A DNA stretch of 64,000 bases from Moringa oleifera (GCA_021397835.1 JAJFZO010000896.1:3450501-3514500); one strand, 5' to 3'. Positions 1 through 13,400 are shown, counted from the stretch's first letter. The notes: a model not told the origin generated them from the sequence alone. Program-made: numbers and translations.

Positions 1-407
1 AGCTTCAAAGTGTGCTTGGACTTTTATCAGACAAATTGAGCGGATGATAGAGGAAGCCTTTTTAGCTTTAATCATGAGCTACATCATTTTAAGAGGGTCA
101 TTTCTAAAGACAATACTTGGAATTCATGAGATATATCTTTACTAAAAGGTTACATGCATTTTCCTAGGAAGGTTCTGATGTATTCAACTATGGGCCTAAT
201 GTTCGGTAATGTTAGCAGATTTTCAAATATTCAACTATTATGCTAGATCTTGATGTTCTTTTCTTTGCATGCATATCTGCATCATTTAAACACACCATGC
301 ATACATTTACTTTAATAAAATTAAAATGTATTAATAGAACAAGTAAGGCAAAAGGTCACCTTGTTGTTTGAAGCTATAATACTTGATCTCGACCTTAACT
401 ATCTGAA
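1..407. other. Non-coding leader/flank of the Ty3 remnant
   Basis: No open frame or recognisable domain. It lies directly upstream of the degenerate gag frame and is probably leader or LTR of the same retrotransposon, but no LTR partner or primer binding site was recognised, so this is inference. Confidence 0.3.
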
Positions 408-1500
408 ATGCAAGATCAATTAGCTCGCATTGAAAGCTTAGAGCAAGCTTAAGTAAAAATGCATGAAAGAATGATGAAAATCATCATGACTCTAGCTTCC
501 CATGTCAGTGTAGTTTTCAGAGATGACCTCTATCGGAGCATTACTAAAAGGAAAGGCTCCAATGGAACCTGAACAAAAGAGGGCTTAGAACCCTCGAGCT
601 TCATTATGAGACCTTTAGCCTAACAGTAGCTGAAACTTCTTAGAATAGAGACCAGCCTGGCATTCCAAAACCATAAAGCACCCAAAGTCATCCAAGTCCC
701 TAACTTAGATGATCCTATTGAATTTGAGCACCTTGGGATTAACAACCCTCAAAACTAAGAGCTACTGGCCAAAATAAAAGGACTAGTAGAATGTATCCAG
801 CTCATAAAATAAGAAAAGGAATCTACAAGGAAAGACATTGTAGATTTGAGCATGGTGACTAGATTGGTCATTCCTCCAAAGTTCGAGGCTCTTGAGTTTG
901 ACAAGTATGACGGGACTCGCTGCCCTTGTAATCATTTGAAGATGTTTCTACATAAGAAGCATGGACACGAGGGGACCTAAAAGTTCCTTATCCACTATTT
1001 CTAAGATAGCCTTAAAGATGAGGTGCTCAAATGGTACACTAACTATGAGTGCACAAAGAGAGACATAACTATTGCTTTCCATCTCCACTATCAACACATG
1101 GAGAGACTAGACCCCAATTAGGTCACTCTCAAGTACATGAGCAGGAAAAATAAGGAAACATTTAAATGTATGCAACTCGATGGGGAAAAATAACGATCGT
1201 GTGCAACCTCCTCCAATAAACACTAAGCTTTCTTAGATATTCCTTGACACATCAAAGCCCCTAGTTGTACAACTTTTTAGTCATGATGGTAGATGAAAAG
1301 TTTATATAGATAGTATAAATTGGAGAATTTTTCAAAAATGCCCTTAAGTTGAGCAAGTTCGAAGATTCTATCATAAAGAGAGCTTCCACCTTCAAGAAGA
1401 AAAGAAGGCCAACTTCATCAATCATCCGACTACCCAGAGACCCTAAACCAACTTCACTACCCATTATTATTCCATTCAAACATAGGATATAGTCAAAGAG
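408..1500 (+). pseudogene. Ty3/gypsy gag remnant
   Basis: The frame opens at an ATG at 408 (MQDQLARIESLEQ...). Its best conserved part is 840-1180, which reads VIPPKFEALEFDKYDGT followed by a WY motif (LKWYTNY) and an RM-like segment. This is the usual retrotransposon-gag capsid core. In-frame stops occur near 437, 569, 980 and 1001, so no Gag can be made. The C-terminal zinc-knuckle region is unreadable. Assignment rests on the order of conserved residues typical of plant Ty3 gag; subfamily is uncertain. Confidence 0.65.
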
Positions 1501-1639
1501 GTTCGTCCTCTAATGCCTCCATTGTCAACACAAACAGAAACTTTTTTTGAGAATTTACCCCTGAAAAGGCAAAGACCTCTTCTTCACCTGATATATATCC
1601 CTTACCATGAGCTATACCATTAACTTTTAAAGCAGAAAT

Positions 1640-2330
1640 TGGTAGCACCAGTGTTCACAAAACTCTTTACTCCCCCATTCCCCAAGTGGTACAACCTACA
1701 GCGACTTATCCATACTACTTTATGGCACAAGGCCACAACATTGACGACTTTGTTGCCTTCAAATACTGGGTGCAAAAATTAATAGATACCTACATCCTTT
1801 TTTTTTTTGAAATGAAGAAGGGTCTTAATGTGGCCAATAACCCTTTACCAACTCACCAAGTAAACATGATCAGATGGGAGGTAGAAAAAGAGGCAAAACT
1901 CCTCATTAGTAGTCGTATCCTATTTTTAATAATGGTAAAACCTTCAATTCTACTAGGTAAAATGGATCAGGGAGAGAAAGTGGTAACTATTCATGGACAT
2001 AAAGTGGTCATCAAAATCTAACCACTTTATTAGTCAAGCCATGCGATAACTTAGAGGTATCCTTGAGTGACTATGGAAGAGGAGGTAGGAAAGCTCGCAT
2101 AGTTGGTACATATTAGTAAAAGTGGGAGATGCTATGGCCTTTTTCCCAAAGAACCAATCTTATTAAAAAAACTATTAAGAAAGGTGACCACCTTCGAAGA
2201 GTTAGAAAAAGATAAAGCTCCTATTCAACCAGTCTCAAAGGACTTTATAATGGACTTTTTAAAGTTCATCAAACATAGTGAGCACATAATTTTGGATCAG
2301 TTACAATAGAGCCTAGCAAATACATCGACG
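1640..2330 (+). pseudogene. Gag-protease spacer of Ty3 element
   Basis: The stretch from 1686 reads YFMAQGHNIDDFVAFK, then VQKLID and NPLPTHQVNMI. This is the decayed form of the plant Ty3 spacer in which a C/H-rich 'GH.TEDC..LK' knuckle is followed by a 'NPLP.H' motif. The cysteines of the knuckle are lost. A second open stretch from 2103 (69 codons) continues the same domain (FKKPLI-like). Several frameshifts separate the pieces. Confidence 0.5.
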
Positions 2331-2419
2331 CCGGCACTCATCTTCAGCTCACAAGTATATAGGTAAGCACTTTTACATATTCTCAAGAATGTCTATGCAC
2401 CATCCAATATATCAATTGA

Positions 2420-3110
2420 GAGGATGCAAGACATATCATTGCTTACAACTTCATCACTTTTTCTGATAATGAACTCCCTTTAGAAGGCCGAGGCTTTAAC
2501 AAAGCCTTACATATAACTACTTCTCACAAAGGGTATCTTATTTCATAGGAATTAATCAATAATGGGTCCTCGATATATGTCATACATGCACATATTTTGG
2601 AGCTCTTCCATTTGACTTGACTACCATTTGCCATACACTAGCTATGTTGATCAAATCATTTGTCTTTAAAGATAAGGCCTTTCGTCTATGAAGTTAAGTT
2701 TTAGATTAAGATATCCTTGCTTCTTTCAACCTCCTCCTTGGAAGATCGTGGATTCACATGGTACATGTTGTACCTTCTACTCTCTACTAGAAGCTCAAAG
2801 TGGTGGTGGAAGATCATTTGATCACCGTTGGTGGCGAAGAAGACATTATAGCCTCTGTCACTAAGGACATTTCTTGTTTTGTGGCTCTTGATAAAAAAGA
2901 GAGCAATTTTAAATATTGGACTTCTTCAATGTCATGGAGTTTGTAAAGGAGAGATCACTCAAATTCTCTTTGAACTTATGGCTCTAGATCAATCATACGC
3001 TTGATAAAGGTTGCTAGAATGGTAAAAGACTGGGTGAAAATCTTTAAGGTATCATGATAGTATTGGAGCTATCTAGCAGTTTGAAAGACTGGAGGTTTAG
3101 TTACTAACCA
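2420..3110 (+). pseudogene. Ty3/gypsy aspartic protease remnant
   Basis: Translation near 2470-2600 gives NELPLEGRGFNKALHI followed by LINNGSSIYVI. This corresponds to the retropepsin-like active-site loop (normally I-D-N-G-S in this retrotransposon group); the catalytic aspartate is replaced by asparagine. Downstream, near 2800-2900, comes LITVGGEEDIIASVTKD, the post-protease motif of the same group. Stops and frameshifts divide the domain. It is non-functional but diagnostic of the lineage. Confidence 0.6.
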
Positions 3111-3869
3111 ACTTTGGAGGACAAAAGAGACAAAAAAGAGCTAAGGAAAATGAGAAAGCTTAAGGGTACTTGACCCATCAACTATGATAAAATGCTCGCT
3201 CGAAAATTTCACTCTGATGGGTGGCTCTATGACAAACCTGTTCTTACCTCGATAAGTGATCGAGTAGTTAATAAAATAGCAAATAAGATACAAACACCTC
3301 AGGTTACGGATTACTCAAAGTCTTCCATGCTTTACACTACAGTAATCATTAGGGCCTAATCCACTTATAGTCCTAATGTAATAAAGGGCATAATAAAAAT
3401 ATTGCACTTTTTCCCCTTTATTTCTTTCCTAAGCCAAGTCATTTCATTTCTCCATTCTTTAATCATTCAAAACACTCATTCTATCTGTAAACAAAAATTC
3501 CTTCCCCACGTCTAGCAATCCTAGTTATAAAATTTCAACATCTGAAAATGGAAATAAGAATGGAATATGCTTTCGCAGTTTATCTCGAAACTGATGAGGA
3601 AAACGAATACCACCAAAATTGTTCAAGCAATTACAGAGTTAGGAAAAAGAGATTTTACCCCATTAAGAACTAACACATATCATAAATGTGAGGATACATG
3701 AAAAGAAACAAGAACTAAAAATTAACACCACTCTATCATCCAAATCTAATCAGAATTTAATTGATTTCCTTTAAAGTTTAGTGATTTATTTGCTTAATCT
3801 TACAAAGTTATCCTAAGCTTGGACAAAAGTATAGTAAAGCATAAATTGCCACTCAAGCTAAAATATCCT

Positions 3870-4370
3870 CCTGTCCAGCAAAAATTAAAGAGAATGAAGC
3901 TCAAAACACTTTTGAAGATCAAAGAAGAAATGCAAAAACCTTTGGAAGCTAAATTCATCGTGGTTTCTAATTACCCAAAGTAAGTGGCAAATATAGTTTG
4001 GGTACCTAAAAAGAATAGGTGTATTTTGGTTCATATGGATTATAGGGATTTAAATAAAGCAAATCAGAAAGATAATTTTTTGCTTCCATATACAAACATA
4101 CTAGTTGAAAATATAGCAAAATATTCCCCATTTTCTTTCATGGATGGCTATTCAAGCTATAACCAAATATTTATGGCACCCAAAGTTATGTGAAAAAACT
4201 ACCTTCGTGACCATGTGAGGAACTTTTTACTATCGAGTTATACCTTTTGGTTTGAGATTTGCCAAGGCAACATACCAAAAATCAATGGTCATTCTTTTCC
4301 ATGAGTTGATGCATAAGGTCATGAGAGTCTATGTAGATGATAAGATTACTAAGTCCAAGAAAGATGACAA
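3870..4370 (+). pseudogene. Ty3/gypsy reverse transcriptase remnant
   Basis: The open stretch 3984-4193 reads MANIVWVPKKNRCILVHMDY, then RDLNKANQKDNFLLP and PFSFMDGYSSYNQI, which are the RT fingers and palm motifs with the first catalytic aspartate (D in MDGYSSYNQ). The YVDD box follows in another frame at about 4327-4343. A stop at 4191 and frameshifts near 4240 break the domain. Upstream, 3870-3960 gives the LKIKEEMQKPLEAKFI segment that normally precedes the fingers. The enzyme cannot be made. Confidence 0.8.
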
Positions 4371-4437
4371 CCACATCTCAGGATTTGCATGAGATCGTCC
4401 TGATGGAATTATGTGCATATTGAATATTTATTAAGAT

Positions 4438-4769
4438 ATCTATTAGGGTAACTCCTTATGCTCTAGCTTGTGGCACAAAAGCTATTTTACCTATGAAACT
4501 CGAAATATCATTCCATAAGGTCCTAAAAGGCGTGAAACTAGAAGAAACTAAGTGGATTCAGGTTAGATATGAGCAACTCAGTCTAATTGATGAGAAACAT
4601 CTAAAGGCCCTTTGTCGTGGGTAAATATACTAGAAAAAAATGGAAAGAGTCACAACAAGAAGTTATGTTCCTAAATTTTCAAGGAAGGGGACTTGGTGTT
4701 GAAAAGAATCCTAAATAATGTCACCAATCCCACGGATAAATGTGCAGCAAATTGGGAAGTACCATATGT
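4438..4769 (+). pseudogene. Ty3/gypsy integrase C-terminal remnant
   Basis: Reads RITPYALACGTKAILPMKLE, then a W..VRYEQL..I.EK segment, and ends with NWEVPYV at about 4750-4769. These are the classic last motifs of plant Ty3 integrase, the region after the catalytic core that ends in a 'NWEGPY.V' box. Homology to this pattern stops abruptly at 4769, next to a CACTA-like hexamer. The integrase zinc finger and catalytic core are missing. Confidence 0.7.
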
Positions 4770-4869
4770 CACTATAGGAGATATTCGTTTTGCTAATGGT
4801 TTTCAGTGCAATTATTGGCAGTCAAAACTGCCGGGGAATATAATAAGCAACGGTTAAGAAACCATCACC

Positions 4870-5200
4870 TTAACAAGTGTCGATAATCAAATCTCGATGG
4901 GTAAATTGTAACCATTGGAATAACCAGCGAAAATTCATTTAACGGTAATGTTAGATGTTTGTGAAAGCTGGGAAATGTTAAATTTTGGCTATAGATTGGC
5001 CATTTTTGGCAAGTGCTAACTAGTAGCAAATTAGATATAACGACGATTGAAAAGCGCCAAAAAAATGTAGTCACCAAAATGTAATGGTTTTTAATTGCTG
5101 GAAATGTGGTATAGTGTCATGTTTTTAATGCTGATTTTAATCGCTTGGAAATGTAGGCATTCATGTTTTCTTTTGACCATTTGTTGACCACTATAAAATG
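4870..5200. repeat. Left subterminal repeats of CACTA no. 1
   Basis: Several variants of a ~12-15 bp motif around TTTTAATCGCTTGGAAATG, AATTGCTGGAAATG and GAAAAGCGCCAAAAAAATG occur here. Similar words recur near the other end (TTTCAATCGCTGAG at ~16027). Subterminal motif clusters of this type bind the TnpA-like protein in known CACTA elements (family knowledge). Confidence 0.45.
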
Positions 5201-5606
5201 TGTACAACTGCTAAGAAATTCAAAATTTTATTTATATTTTATTTTGAATAATGCTAGGTGCTTCAAAATTACCTGTCGGTTCAATCAAAATTCTTTAAAT
5301 CAAGTAAAAAATTATACTAATTAACAACTAAATTTGAAAAATTAAAAAAAATTGATATTATGCATTTATAAAAATCACAATTACATCTCTTTGAAATAAT
5401 AGAAATTATCATATTTTACGAAAATTGCAATTGCTATAGTGGAAGTCAAATATAAAAAATATATACTATAATCAGTCTGGTGCATGGCTAGATGATGATG
5501 AAAGATGTGGTTCATAACTTTGACTTTGTATCTGACAAAAATGAAAACACATTTTAGTTAGTTCCGTATAACATCAAAGGAAAGAAGTAACAATATCCAT
5601 CATATG

Positions 5607-5667
<61 letters not shown>

Positions 5668-6850
5668 TGCCATATATATAAAATATGTATTTAATATATA
5701 ATAATAATATTTAAAGATAGCATAAACACAAAACGGGAAAAAAACTCAAAACAAAGAAAAAAATCAAAACAAGGAAATGTAACTTTTCTGCATTTGTCTT
5801 ACAATTTGTAAATGTCAAATGAACGTTGCCAATGAAACAAACACTTTCTAGTACTTCTGCCATTCGTGTTTATAATGTCACTTGTCATAGCCAATTATTG
5901 CATTAGTTACATAGAATTCCATCTTTTTCTACCTAATCTATTGGTACAACTTCCTCACAATAGTCGCAAGTCCATCTACCTAAGAAGTATCGTAAGATTG
6001 ACAATCTCTGTAGAGTTATATAACCATCAAGCCATTTCCCAATAGGAAAAAACACTTCGACATTTTCTTGAAGTACAAATTTTAGATCAAAGCCATCTTT
6101 TCCTAAATGCCTCTAGATACTAAGCTATAAGAAGACATGCCAATGCCACCAACCCATTGCATCAAAGCATGGCAAAATAAAATCCTTAATGACCTATAAT
6201 CCAAACAACATCAGTTATATCCTTTCATTTGTCAATCTTGATTCATTGATTTAATTAGAAAAAAACTTGGAAAGCAAATCATAGTAGCTAGATAACCAAT
6301 GTCCTAGGAAGAGGTAGCCATATTGTTCTTTTGTATAAATTGTACAATAGGCAGAAGAATATTGGACACCATAATTAACACAAACTCCTATACTACATCA
6401 AACTACCATTTGGGATGATGAAGCACTTTAACAATATCACAAAATTCAACTAAATAAGATAACATGCCAAGAAGTAAAACCAAAGAAAACTGGTTTAAGA
6501 ACTTGCCCTTCTATCAAAAATATCAAGAAAGAACGAGCAACTTTTACTCTTGCATCTTTGCTAGAACAACAAAGAGATATAAAGCACATCTCAAAGCAGC
6601 ATGAAGAGTATACTTATAGTGCCAGCATGAAATATAGTGCACAAGCATATTGCATTGAAGATAATTTTCTAGGATGCTTCATAGATTTCCTAACTTTTCA
6701 ATCTTGCATCTTTGAAATCATCTTAAATTTTGTAGGATGTTCATAGACACTTATGTTGTGAGAACAACATTTGATTTTCTAAGTTATGCCCCTTATGGAT
6801 TTTTAACTTTTTAAACAACAGATGTTTTTAGATGTATATCTTATCATTCA
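5201..6850. other. Non-coding AT-rich interior of CACTA no. 1
   Basis: No reading frame with recognisable motifs. It holds the AT microsatellite at 5607-5664 and otherwise nothing I can name. It corresponds to the region downstream of the TnpA-like gene (minus strand). Confidence 0.4.
5607..5664. repeat. (AT)n microsatellite
   Basis: About 29 uninterrupted AT dinucleotides, flanked by other TA-rich sequence to about 5710. Confidence 0.95.
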
Positions 6851-8620
6851 GCAGGGATGCAAACCTTGGTGCTGGTGGTTGTTCACTGTATATATACACT
6901 GTGCAAAAGCCTCTAAAAGCTTGATGCGATCATCCTTAGCTTACTGGGTCTCTAAAGCCTTCTCCAATGCTCTGATTTGTTTCTCTTGAGACTCTAACTC
7001 AGACTTTAATTCCATAACTTTAGTATTTGTACCATCAGGATAATGGCACATCCCACTACTGCTATTAGAGTTGGATCCAAAGGCTTGAGTTGGTGTGGGG
7101 GCCAAATCCTAGCCCTCTAACCCTCTTAGAGTGCTCTGGACTTAGTGCCTAAGATGGTGTGAGTCAAAAAGTGTCATATTGCAACAAATCCAAAAACACT
7201 AGGAATTTGAAATATATACAAAAACGTAAAAGATAAGAAAAGAAAAAGGAACTATACTTATGCAAGAGAATCATGTTCACCGATGGGCTGTGATAAACCT
7301 TCTTGAAACTCAATGTTTGAAATATTTTCCCATAAACAATATAATAAAAAGTTAGTAATAATTAACAAGAATTCTTTATAAATTGAAAAGGTGTAAACAT
7401 CAACTTACATAAATAGTCTGTGCCTCTTCACTACCATACTCTCTATTCTTTACCTTTTCATGGGTTTTAATGTAAAATTGACCCCTACTAATTGGTGTAT
7501 CGGTCACAATTTCCTAAGATTGATTACAAAAGTGTTAGTCATAATATCTTTTAGGCATAAAACTGTAAATCCACATACTCATACCATCTCATGCCTCTTA
7601 CGTGCGAAACTTTTTGAGCTTGAAGTGTGTAGGATGACTAACTTTTCCCTATTCGCCATATTCCTTTCAACCATTTTCTACAACTCAAAGTACAAACTTA
7701 ATATTAATTAAATTAGAAATTATAGAATTCTAAGTTTACTAAATATTACCAATGTGTCGGGCTTTAAGCGATAGTGAATGAAAGTCGCCCATTATTCTTG
7801 TGAGATCCAACTCGGATGTGCGAGTGTATTCTCTTCTCAGCTCTTATCTAGCTTATAAAATTTTTTGAGCAGGTATGATTGATTGTCCGTCCAATGCTTT
7901 GCAAAGCATCCCAAAATCCATTTTTTTCTGTTGCATCAAGAAAATGAAAATTTTCCTATAGATATATCTCATTAAATTAACTTATACATAATGACAAGTT
8001 ATAATGTCTTAACCATAAATATACTAATTACTTGTGTGATTTCTTTGTAATACTTATCCTTATCAACTTCCCATATAATCTTCTAATCATTGTAACTAAT
8101 AGGGATTAGCTTGACATCTGATGCCAACTGCCCCAAGAAGCCTGGTAATGTGCCACTTGCCTCATCTATTAGTTGGCAAGATTAGTTGAATTGGACAATT
8201 AGACATTTCCCTCTAGACATTACCCAAATGTCCATCACTTTCATTTGGGTCTGCTTCATAGTACTTTGATCATCTAAAGAAAAATAATAAATGAATTAAG
8301 AATACCTCATTATACAAAGCATCGTGAGAGGCAGTAATGACTATAATATGAGAACCCGCCTCACCTATTACATCCACTGTCTAACATCATCTACATTGAC
8401 GATGATGACTTGATAGGTTGTTGTGGTGGTAGTGTGTTTGCTTGTCATAGTTGAACATTGGGTGGGAGCTCTACTTAATGTTGTTGAATGTTATGTGGCA
8501 CTTCTATTTGAGGTGGTGTTGATTGTGGCTAATCGATGTTGGTTAGGAATGATTGCTATGAAGTTGAGGTGGATGATGAGTCTCTAAACCTTTTAGTCTT
8601 GACCATTTTTTGGTATGTAT
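6850..8620 (-). pseudogene. TnpA-like transposase gene remnant (PF03004-like)
   Basis: On the minus strand, starting near 8607 with MVKTKRFRDSSS, a proline/glutamine-rich N-terminus is followed by a segment reading SGTLPGFLGQLASDVKLIPI and EVDKDKYYKEIT (~8230-8020). Then comes a NREKLVILHTSSSKSFARKR-like stretch near 7670-7600 and a coiled-coil C-terminus near 7000. This order matches plant 'transposase 24/Ptta/En-Spm' proteins, which in known CACTA elements bind subterminal repeats. The segments are separated by AT-rich probable introns; additional stops are present. It lies downstream of TNP2 on the same strand, as expected. Confidence 0.6.
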
Positions 8621-9179
8621 AGCTGATAAAATAAGAGATGCCTTTCACTTACAGCAAACAGTTTTCAAAAATGAATATAAGAATTTAAATGTTACTTATA
8701 CTAATAATGCCTACATGTATACCAAGATTTTACCATGATGGGAAAAGAAGAATCTACTAAGTCTCATGGTTCTTTTCCGGTATTTCCTAGATCATGCAAA
8801 TCCATAACATGTATGCATTTGCCTAGGCTTATGTGCATATATACATCTTTCTCACAAAGCACATGAGTGAATTGGATATATGGTGTAGCAACACTTAAGG
8901 TAAAAACAGAGGCAAAACATAAACTTATGAGAGAGTTTAAGAGTCGTTTTACTATCATCACATACAGACCAACATCAGAGAATAAAAATAAAAACTAGAG
9001 CAGCCATCTGTAAGCATGACCTACATGTCTTAGTTACAGAGAAAGTGAAAGCAAAAAGGTCTACCTATCACTGAGAGCTGTAGTTATAATAAACCAAAAA
9101 TCTTAAGAAAATGATTTATGAATAACAATTCAGAATTCCAAATATTTGAATTCAAAATTCAGAACTTCATCACTTACTG

Positions 9180-10230
9180 TGCCCAAAATTGAGGATAAGC
9201 TACTAAATATATTTATAAAACCACAACCTTGAATCGTGAAAGATTTAACAACTTAATATGTTAATGATAATGTAAATATGAAGTGAATTTATGTGATGCA
9301 ATGCATACTAAAAACCAAAAAAAAGAAAGATAGGAAATGGAGAAGCAAATTCCAAATTAGACTTACAGTGGTTGTGTTACTGTATTGGACTTATAGTGGT
9401 AGCAGTTTCTGCATTAGACTTATAGAAAAGAAGTTAGAAAAAGTTGTTTCACTATATCGATAAAGTGAGTATTGGAGTTACATTGGCGGAGGTTTTGCTC
9501 TTTCTTTTGTAGTCTTTTTAACAGTATATTGATAAACATTAGGCTCATACTTGAAAAGGTTTTAATGTAAATATAAGTTGCTAACTAATTTTATGCTAAA
9601 GTCCATCCTTACTCTTAAAATTTACAAATATCTGGATATATTATAATTGCAATATATCTCATTCTCACTTACCTTGAAATAGCTGTAGAAAACCAGATAA
9701 GTGATGCCATGAAATATACCATAGAATAAGCCCTAAAAGGCTTTAAATTCTAGTAGGTCCTATAATTTTAGACATCATAATATTCTTATATGGATCATAT
9801 ATTGATAAAACCATAGCCTTACTCCAAGCATAAAAATTTCCAATATCAATGGAGTGTTTACAACTTTAATCTAATATCAGTGGAGTGTTTACCATTGACT
9901 CATGGTGAATTTAACAACATAATATATCAATGATAATCTAATTGGAGAGTGAATTTCTGTGATGTAATGCATACTAAAAACCCAAAACTGGAAAGATAAG
10001 AAAGATAAAGGAGATTCATAACTGGACTTACAGTGGTAAGGCTTCTATATTGGACTTACAGCGGTAACAAGTTTTATACTAGACTTATAATCAAGTAGTT
10101 AGGAAAATTGTTCAAGTTTAATATTAAAGTGAGTATTGAACTTACAGTGGCAAAGATTTTAATCTTTCTTTTGCAGTCTCTTTTATAGCATATTGATAAA
10201 CATTAGGTTGACACTTGAAAAGATTTTGCT
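9180..10230. repeat. Degenerate ~666-bp tandem duplication in CACTA no. 1
   Basis: The segments 9225-9560 and 9890-10225 align along their length (both contain ATGCATACTAAAAACC, several GGACTTACAGTGGTA units, a GTGAGTATTG stretch and ATTGATAAACATTAGG). The offset is about 666 bp. Inside each copy the short unit TTGGACTTACAGTGGTAA recurs 3-4 times at ~35-45 bp spacing. It lies between the TnpA-like and TNP2 regions; no coding potential was seen. Confidence 0.65.
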
Positions 10231-10483
10231 ATCTCTTTTTTAGCTTATAGATAACATGTGATGTTAGTGTTAAACACATGTTCATGCTTAGGGATGCAGG
10301 AAACCCATAAAGAAGTTATAGATGAAAGAAAGACTCATTTATCCCTACCATAAGAAATAAAGATAAAAGTCTGTAGATGTAAGGACTAAAGTCTATGTAA
10401 AATTAAAGTAGCAAAAGTACATGTGTTTATAAATTGAGTCAATGCTACTAAATCTTAACATTTAAAATAAAAATATCCAAAAT

Positions 10484-13400
10484 TCATGGAACGCCTATGT
10501 TTTCATCTTTCTCTTCGAGGCCAAGCATGGTAGTGTCTTCATCATCATCACCCCGTGCTAATGGAATGTTCTTGTTATCTTCTGAAAAAAGCATGATCAA
10601 ATCTTGTTCAAGATATGGCAAACTCTCGGGTAACACATCTTCCTCATCATCTCCCATATCAAATAAATCCTTTGGTTTGATATGAATGGGCACACACCAA
10701 CTCTTATCAAAATCGTTTTCCACATAATACACCATTTGAACATCTGAAATTCTAATGTATGGTTCAGCTCAGCATGCTCTCCGGTATGAATCAAACATGA
10801 GACATTCACCACATCAAATAAAAGGGCATCTTTTTTTAATCTAGATAATGTTGTTGTATTAGCCCATTGACATTTAAACATTGTTATGTTGAATCGACCA
10901 TAATAATTCCACTTTCTTATGTCTACTGATTTCTTATAATATCGAACTCCTCCAAATATTAGATGATTATCATGGGTACTAGCATAGCTGCTAGTTTAAA
11001 ATGTACCAAATACTCCACTATTCTGTGTGTTCATCCCCTTTTCTTGCTCTAAAGTGCGAAACTTGAAACCATTGACAATATATGCATTGAACCATCTAGC
11101 TTAGACAAGTGGGCCATGTGCTAGGTTGATCATGTCCTTTGAATGAACTTCATTGTTATCTTTCAGAATCTAAATGTGAGAAAACCCATTGCATTACTCA
11201 AGGAATCATACCTTTTTTAAATAAAACTACAATGGCTACTTACTCTTGATTGAAACCAAGAAGCAAATTCCCTATGAACTGTCTTCTAAATCAATGATGC
11301 AAAATGTGTTTGGTTTCTTAATCTCTTTTTAGTTAACTCCTTGAACTCCCTACATTTGAAAAAATAATCCTTAATCATTTAAAAGGTTAAAAATATTTAA
11401 TTAAATAACATCATATACTTAATAAATTGAGAACATGTTCACAATTGGACAACACATGTTAATATGCTTGGTGTAACTCCATAGGTGTAAGATTGAAATA
11501 ATTAGCATGTCTTACTGGACGTCTGATTTGTTGGAAAAGAGATTCACTTTGGAGTGACCCACAATCATTAAGTTAATCTTTAACACACCTAGCTTGATTG
11601 AAACTTGTCTCAATCCAATGCAAATACCTTGATGAAAAAGTTAAACATTCTTCCGCTATGTAGCCTTAAGTTATGATACCTTCAAGTTGAGCTCGATTAC
11701 ATACGTAAGATTTCATGTGACCTAAATACCTACAGTATATGAAAATAATATACACAATTAAAGCTAACATAGATATCACACGATACAAAAAGGCTAATAT
11801 AGTTGAATCATTTACCTCTCAACTAGATACATCCATCAGTAACGTATTACCCTTCCACGTTTGCTTCTTCAACCAAATGAACAATCAAATGCACCATCAC
11901 TGTAAAGAACGAGGGAGGAAATAACATTTTGAAATGACATAATGTTACTATAATTCTCCTTTATAAATTGTCAAGGTCACTTGGGATAGTAACTTCCTCG
12001 ACAAGTGTTTAAGGAATGAACATAAATCGACCAATACTGCAGACACTTTATAAGGCATCATTTTTCTTATTGCTGTGGGTAACAAATGCTCCACAAGAAA
12101 GTGTCTTTAACCCAAAAATTTTATGATGCTTGAGATCAACACATCTTGAAATGTTTTCAGCATAACCATCAAGTGTGATCACATTCTTTAGGGTCTTTAA
12201 AAAGTGGTCTTTCATTGCAAGTGGCATTATGTACAATGCTGGACTGAATCATCCATTCTCATCTGGCCAAAGATCTTACCTTCTGCCTAAAGAAACTAAG
12301 TCCTTACGAGCATCTAGATCATCTTTTTTCCTACCAAGCTTGTTCAATGGTGTATATAACAAATTTTCATAAACATTTTTCTCAATGTACATCACATCAA
12401 GGTTGTGTCACAATAAATTATGCTGCTAGTTTGGAAGCTGAAAGAAAATACTCTTCTTTATCCATTGTTAAGTGCTACTTCCTTCAATATTGTTAGTATG
12501 TGATCTTTCTCCTTTAATATCCACCTCTTGACTCTTCCTAAATATGACATTAATATCTTCTACTTGCTTCAAAATGTCTAACCTTGATAACCACACAAGT
12601 GGGTTTTACAACTCAACTTTGCCATCAAAATAGACATGGTTTAATCTAAACCTTTGTCGTCCATCCAAAAAATGACAATGGCCCATGAATGCCCATATTT
12701 TATTATGAGAAAGACGATAAGCTTTAAAATCAAAGTTGCAATGAGGAGATGCCAAACCAGTGTATGTATTCCACCCAGATAAGATGCTAAGCCAGGACAA
12801 TTACTAATCATCCATATAAGAGTTGCCTGCATAATAAACATACTTAGATGATGAATTGTATGTTTCCACTCCTTCATCCCCCAATTGCTCTAATTCCTTA
12901 ATCATGGCATAAGCACTACTGGACATATAGATGTGTAAATATACATCTATATCATTACGTGGCATTCTCTTACCTAGAATGATCATTGAAAAATTAAAAG
13001 ATGACTGCTTCATACACAACTACAAAGGCAAGTTTTATGGCATAAGCACTACTGGACATATACTATAGTTTGAACTCAATGTACCAAATGGATTAAAACC
13101 ATTGGTAGCTAGACCAAGTCGCACATTATGTTGATCCAATGCAAAGTCAAGAAATTTTGAATCAAATGACTTCCATGAATCAGAATCCCTCGGATGCCTT
13201 AATAAAGTATCACCATTACTATTTGTAGTATGCCATCTCATATCATTAGTTACCTTAGAAGACATGAACAACCTTTGAAATTATGGCTTCAAGGGAAAAT
13301 AATGCAACATCTTTGTTGATTGATTTTTTTTTTTTCTTCTTAATAGCCCCTCTATCTTTCCATCTCGACTTGTGACACACTTTGCATGTTTCTTTACTAC

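Larger units (their letters stand above)
408..4769 (+). mobile_element. Degenerate Ty3/gypsy retrotransposon, internally deleted
   Basis: Traces of gag, gag-protease spacer, aspartic protease, reverse transcriptase and integrase C-terminus follow one another in the normal Ty3 order on the plus strand. All are interrupted by many stops and frameshifts. The protease region reads IDNGS-like and is followed by a GGEED-like stretch, a combination I associate with the non-chromovirus Tat group (family knowledge, not tested). The span between the YVDD box near 4330 and the integrase C-terminus at 4440 is far too short for RNase H plus integrase core, so at least one internal deletion occurred. Recognisable homology stops at about 4769, where the CACTA element is proposed to begin. 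No LTRs were identified. Confidence 0.75.

Noticed and set aside
10497..10685. Plus-strand serine-rich frame
   Set aside because: Exact antisense shadow of the acidic TNP2 C-terminus.
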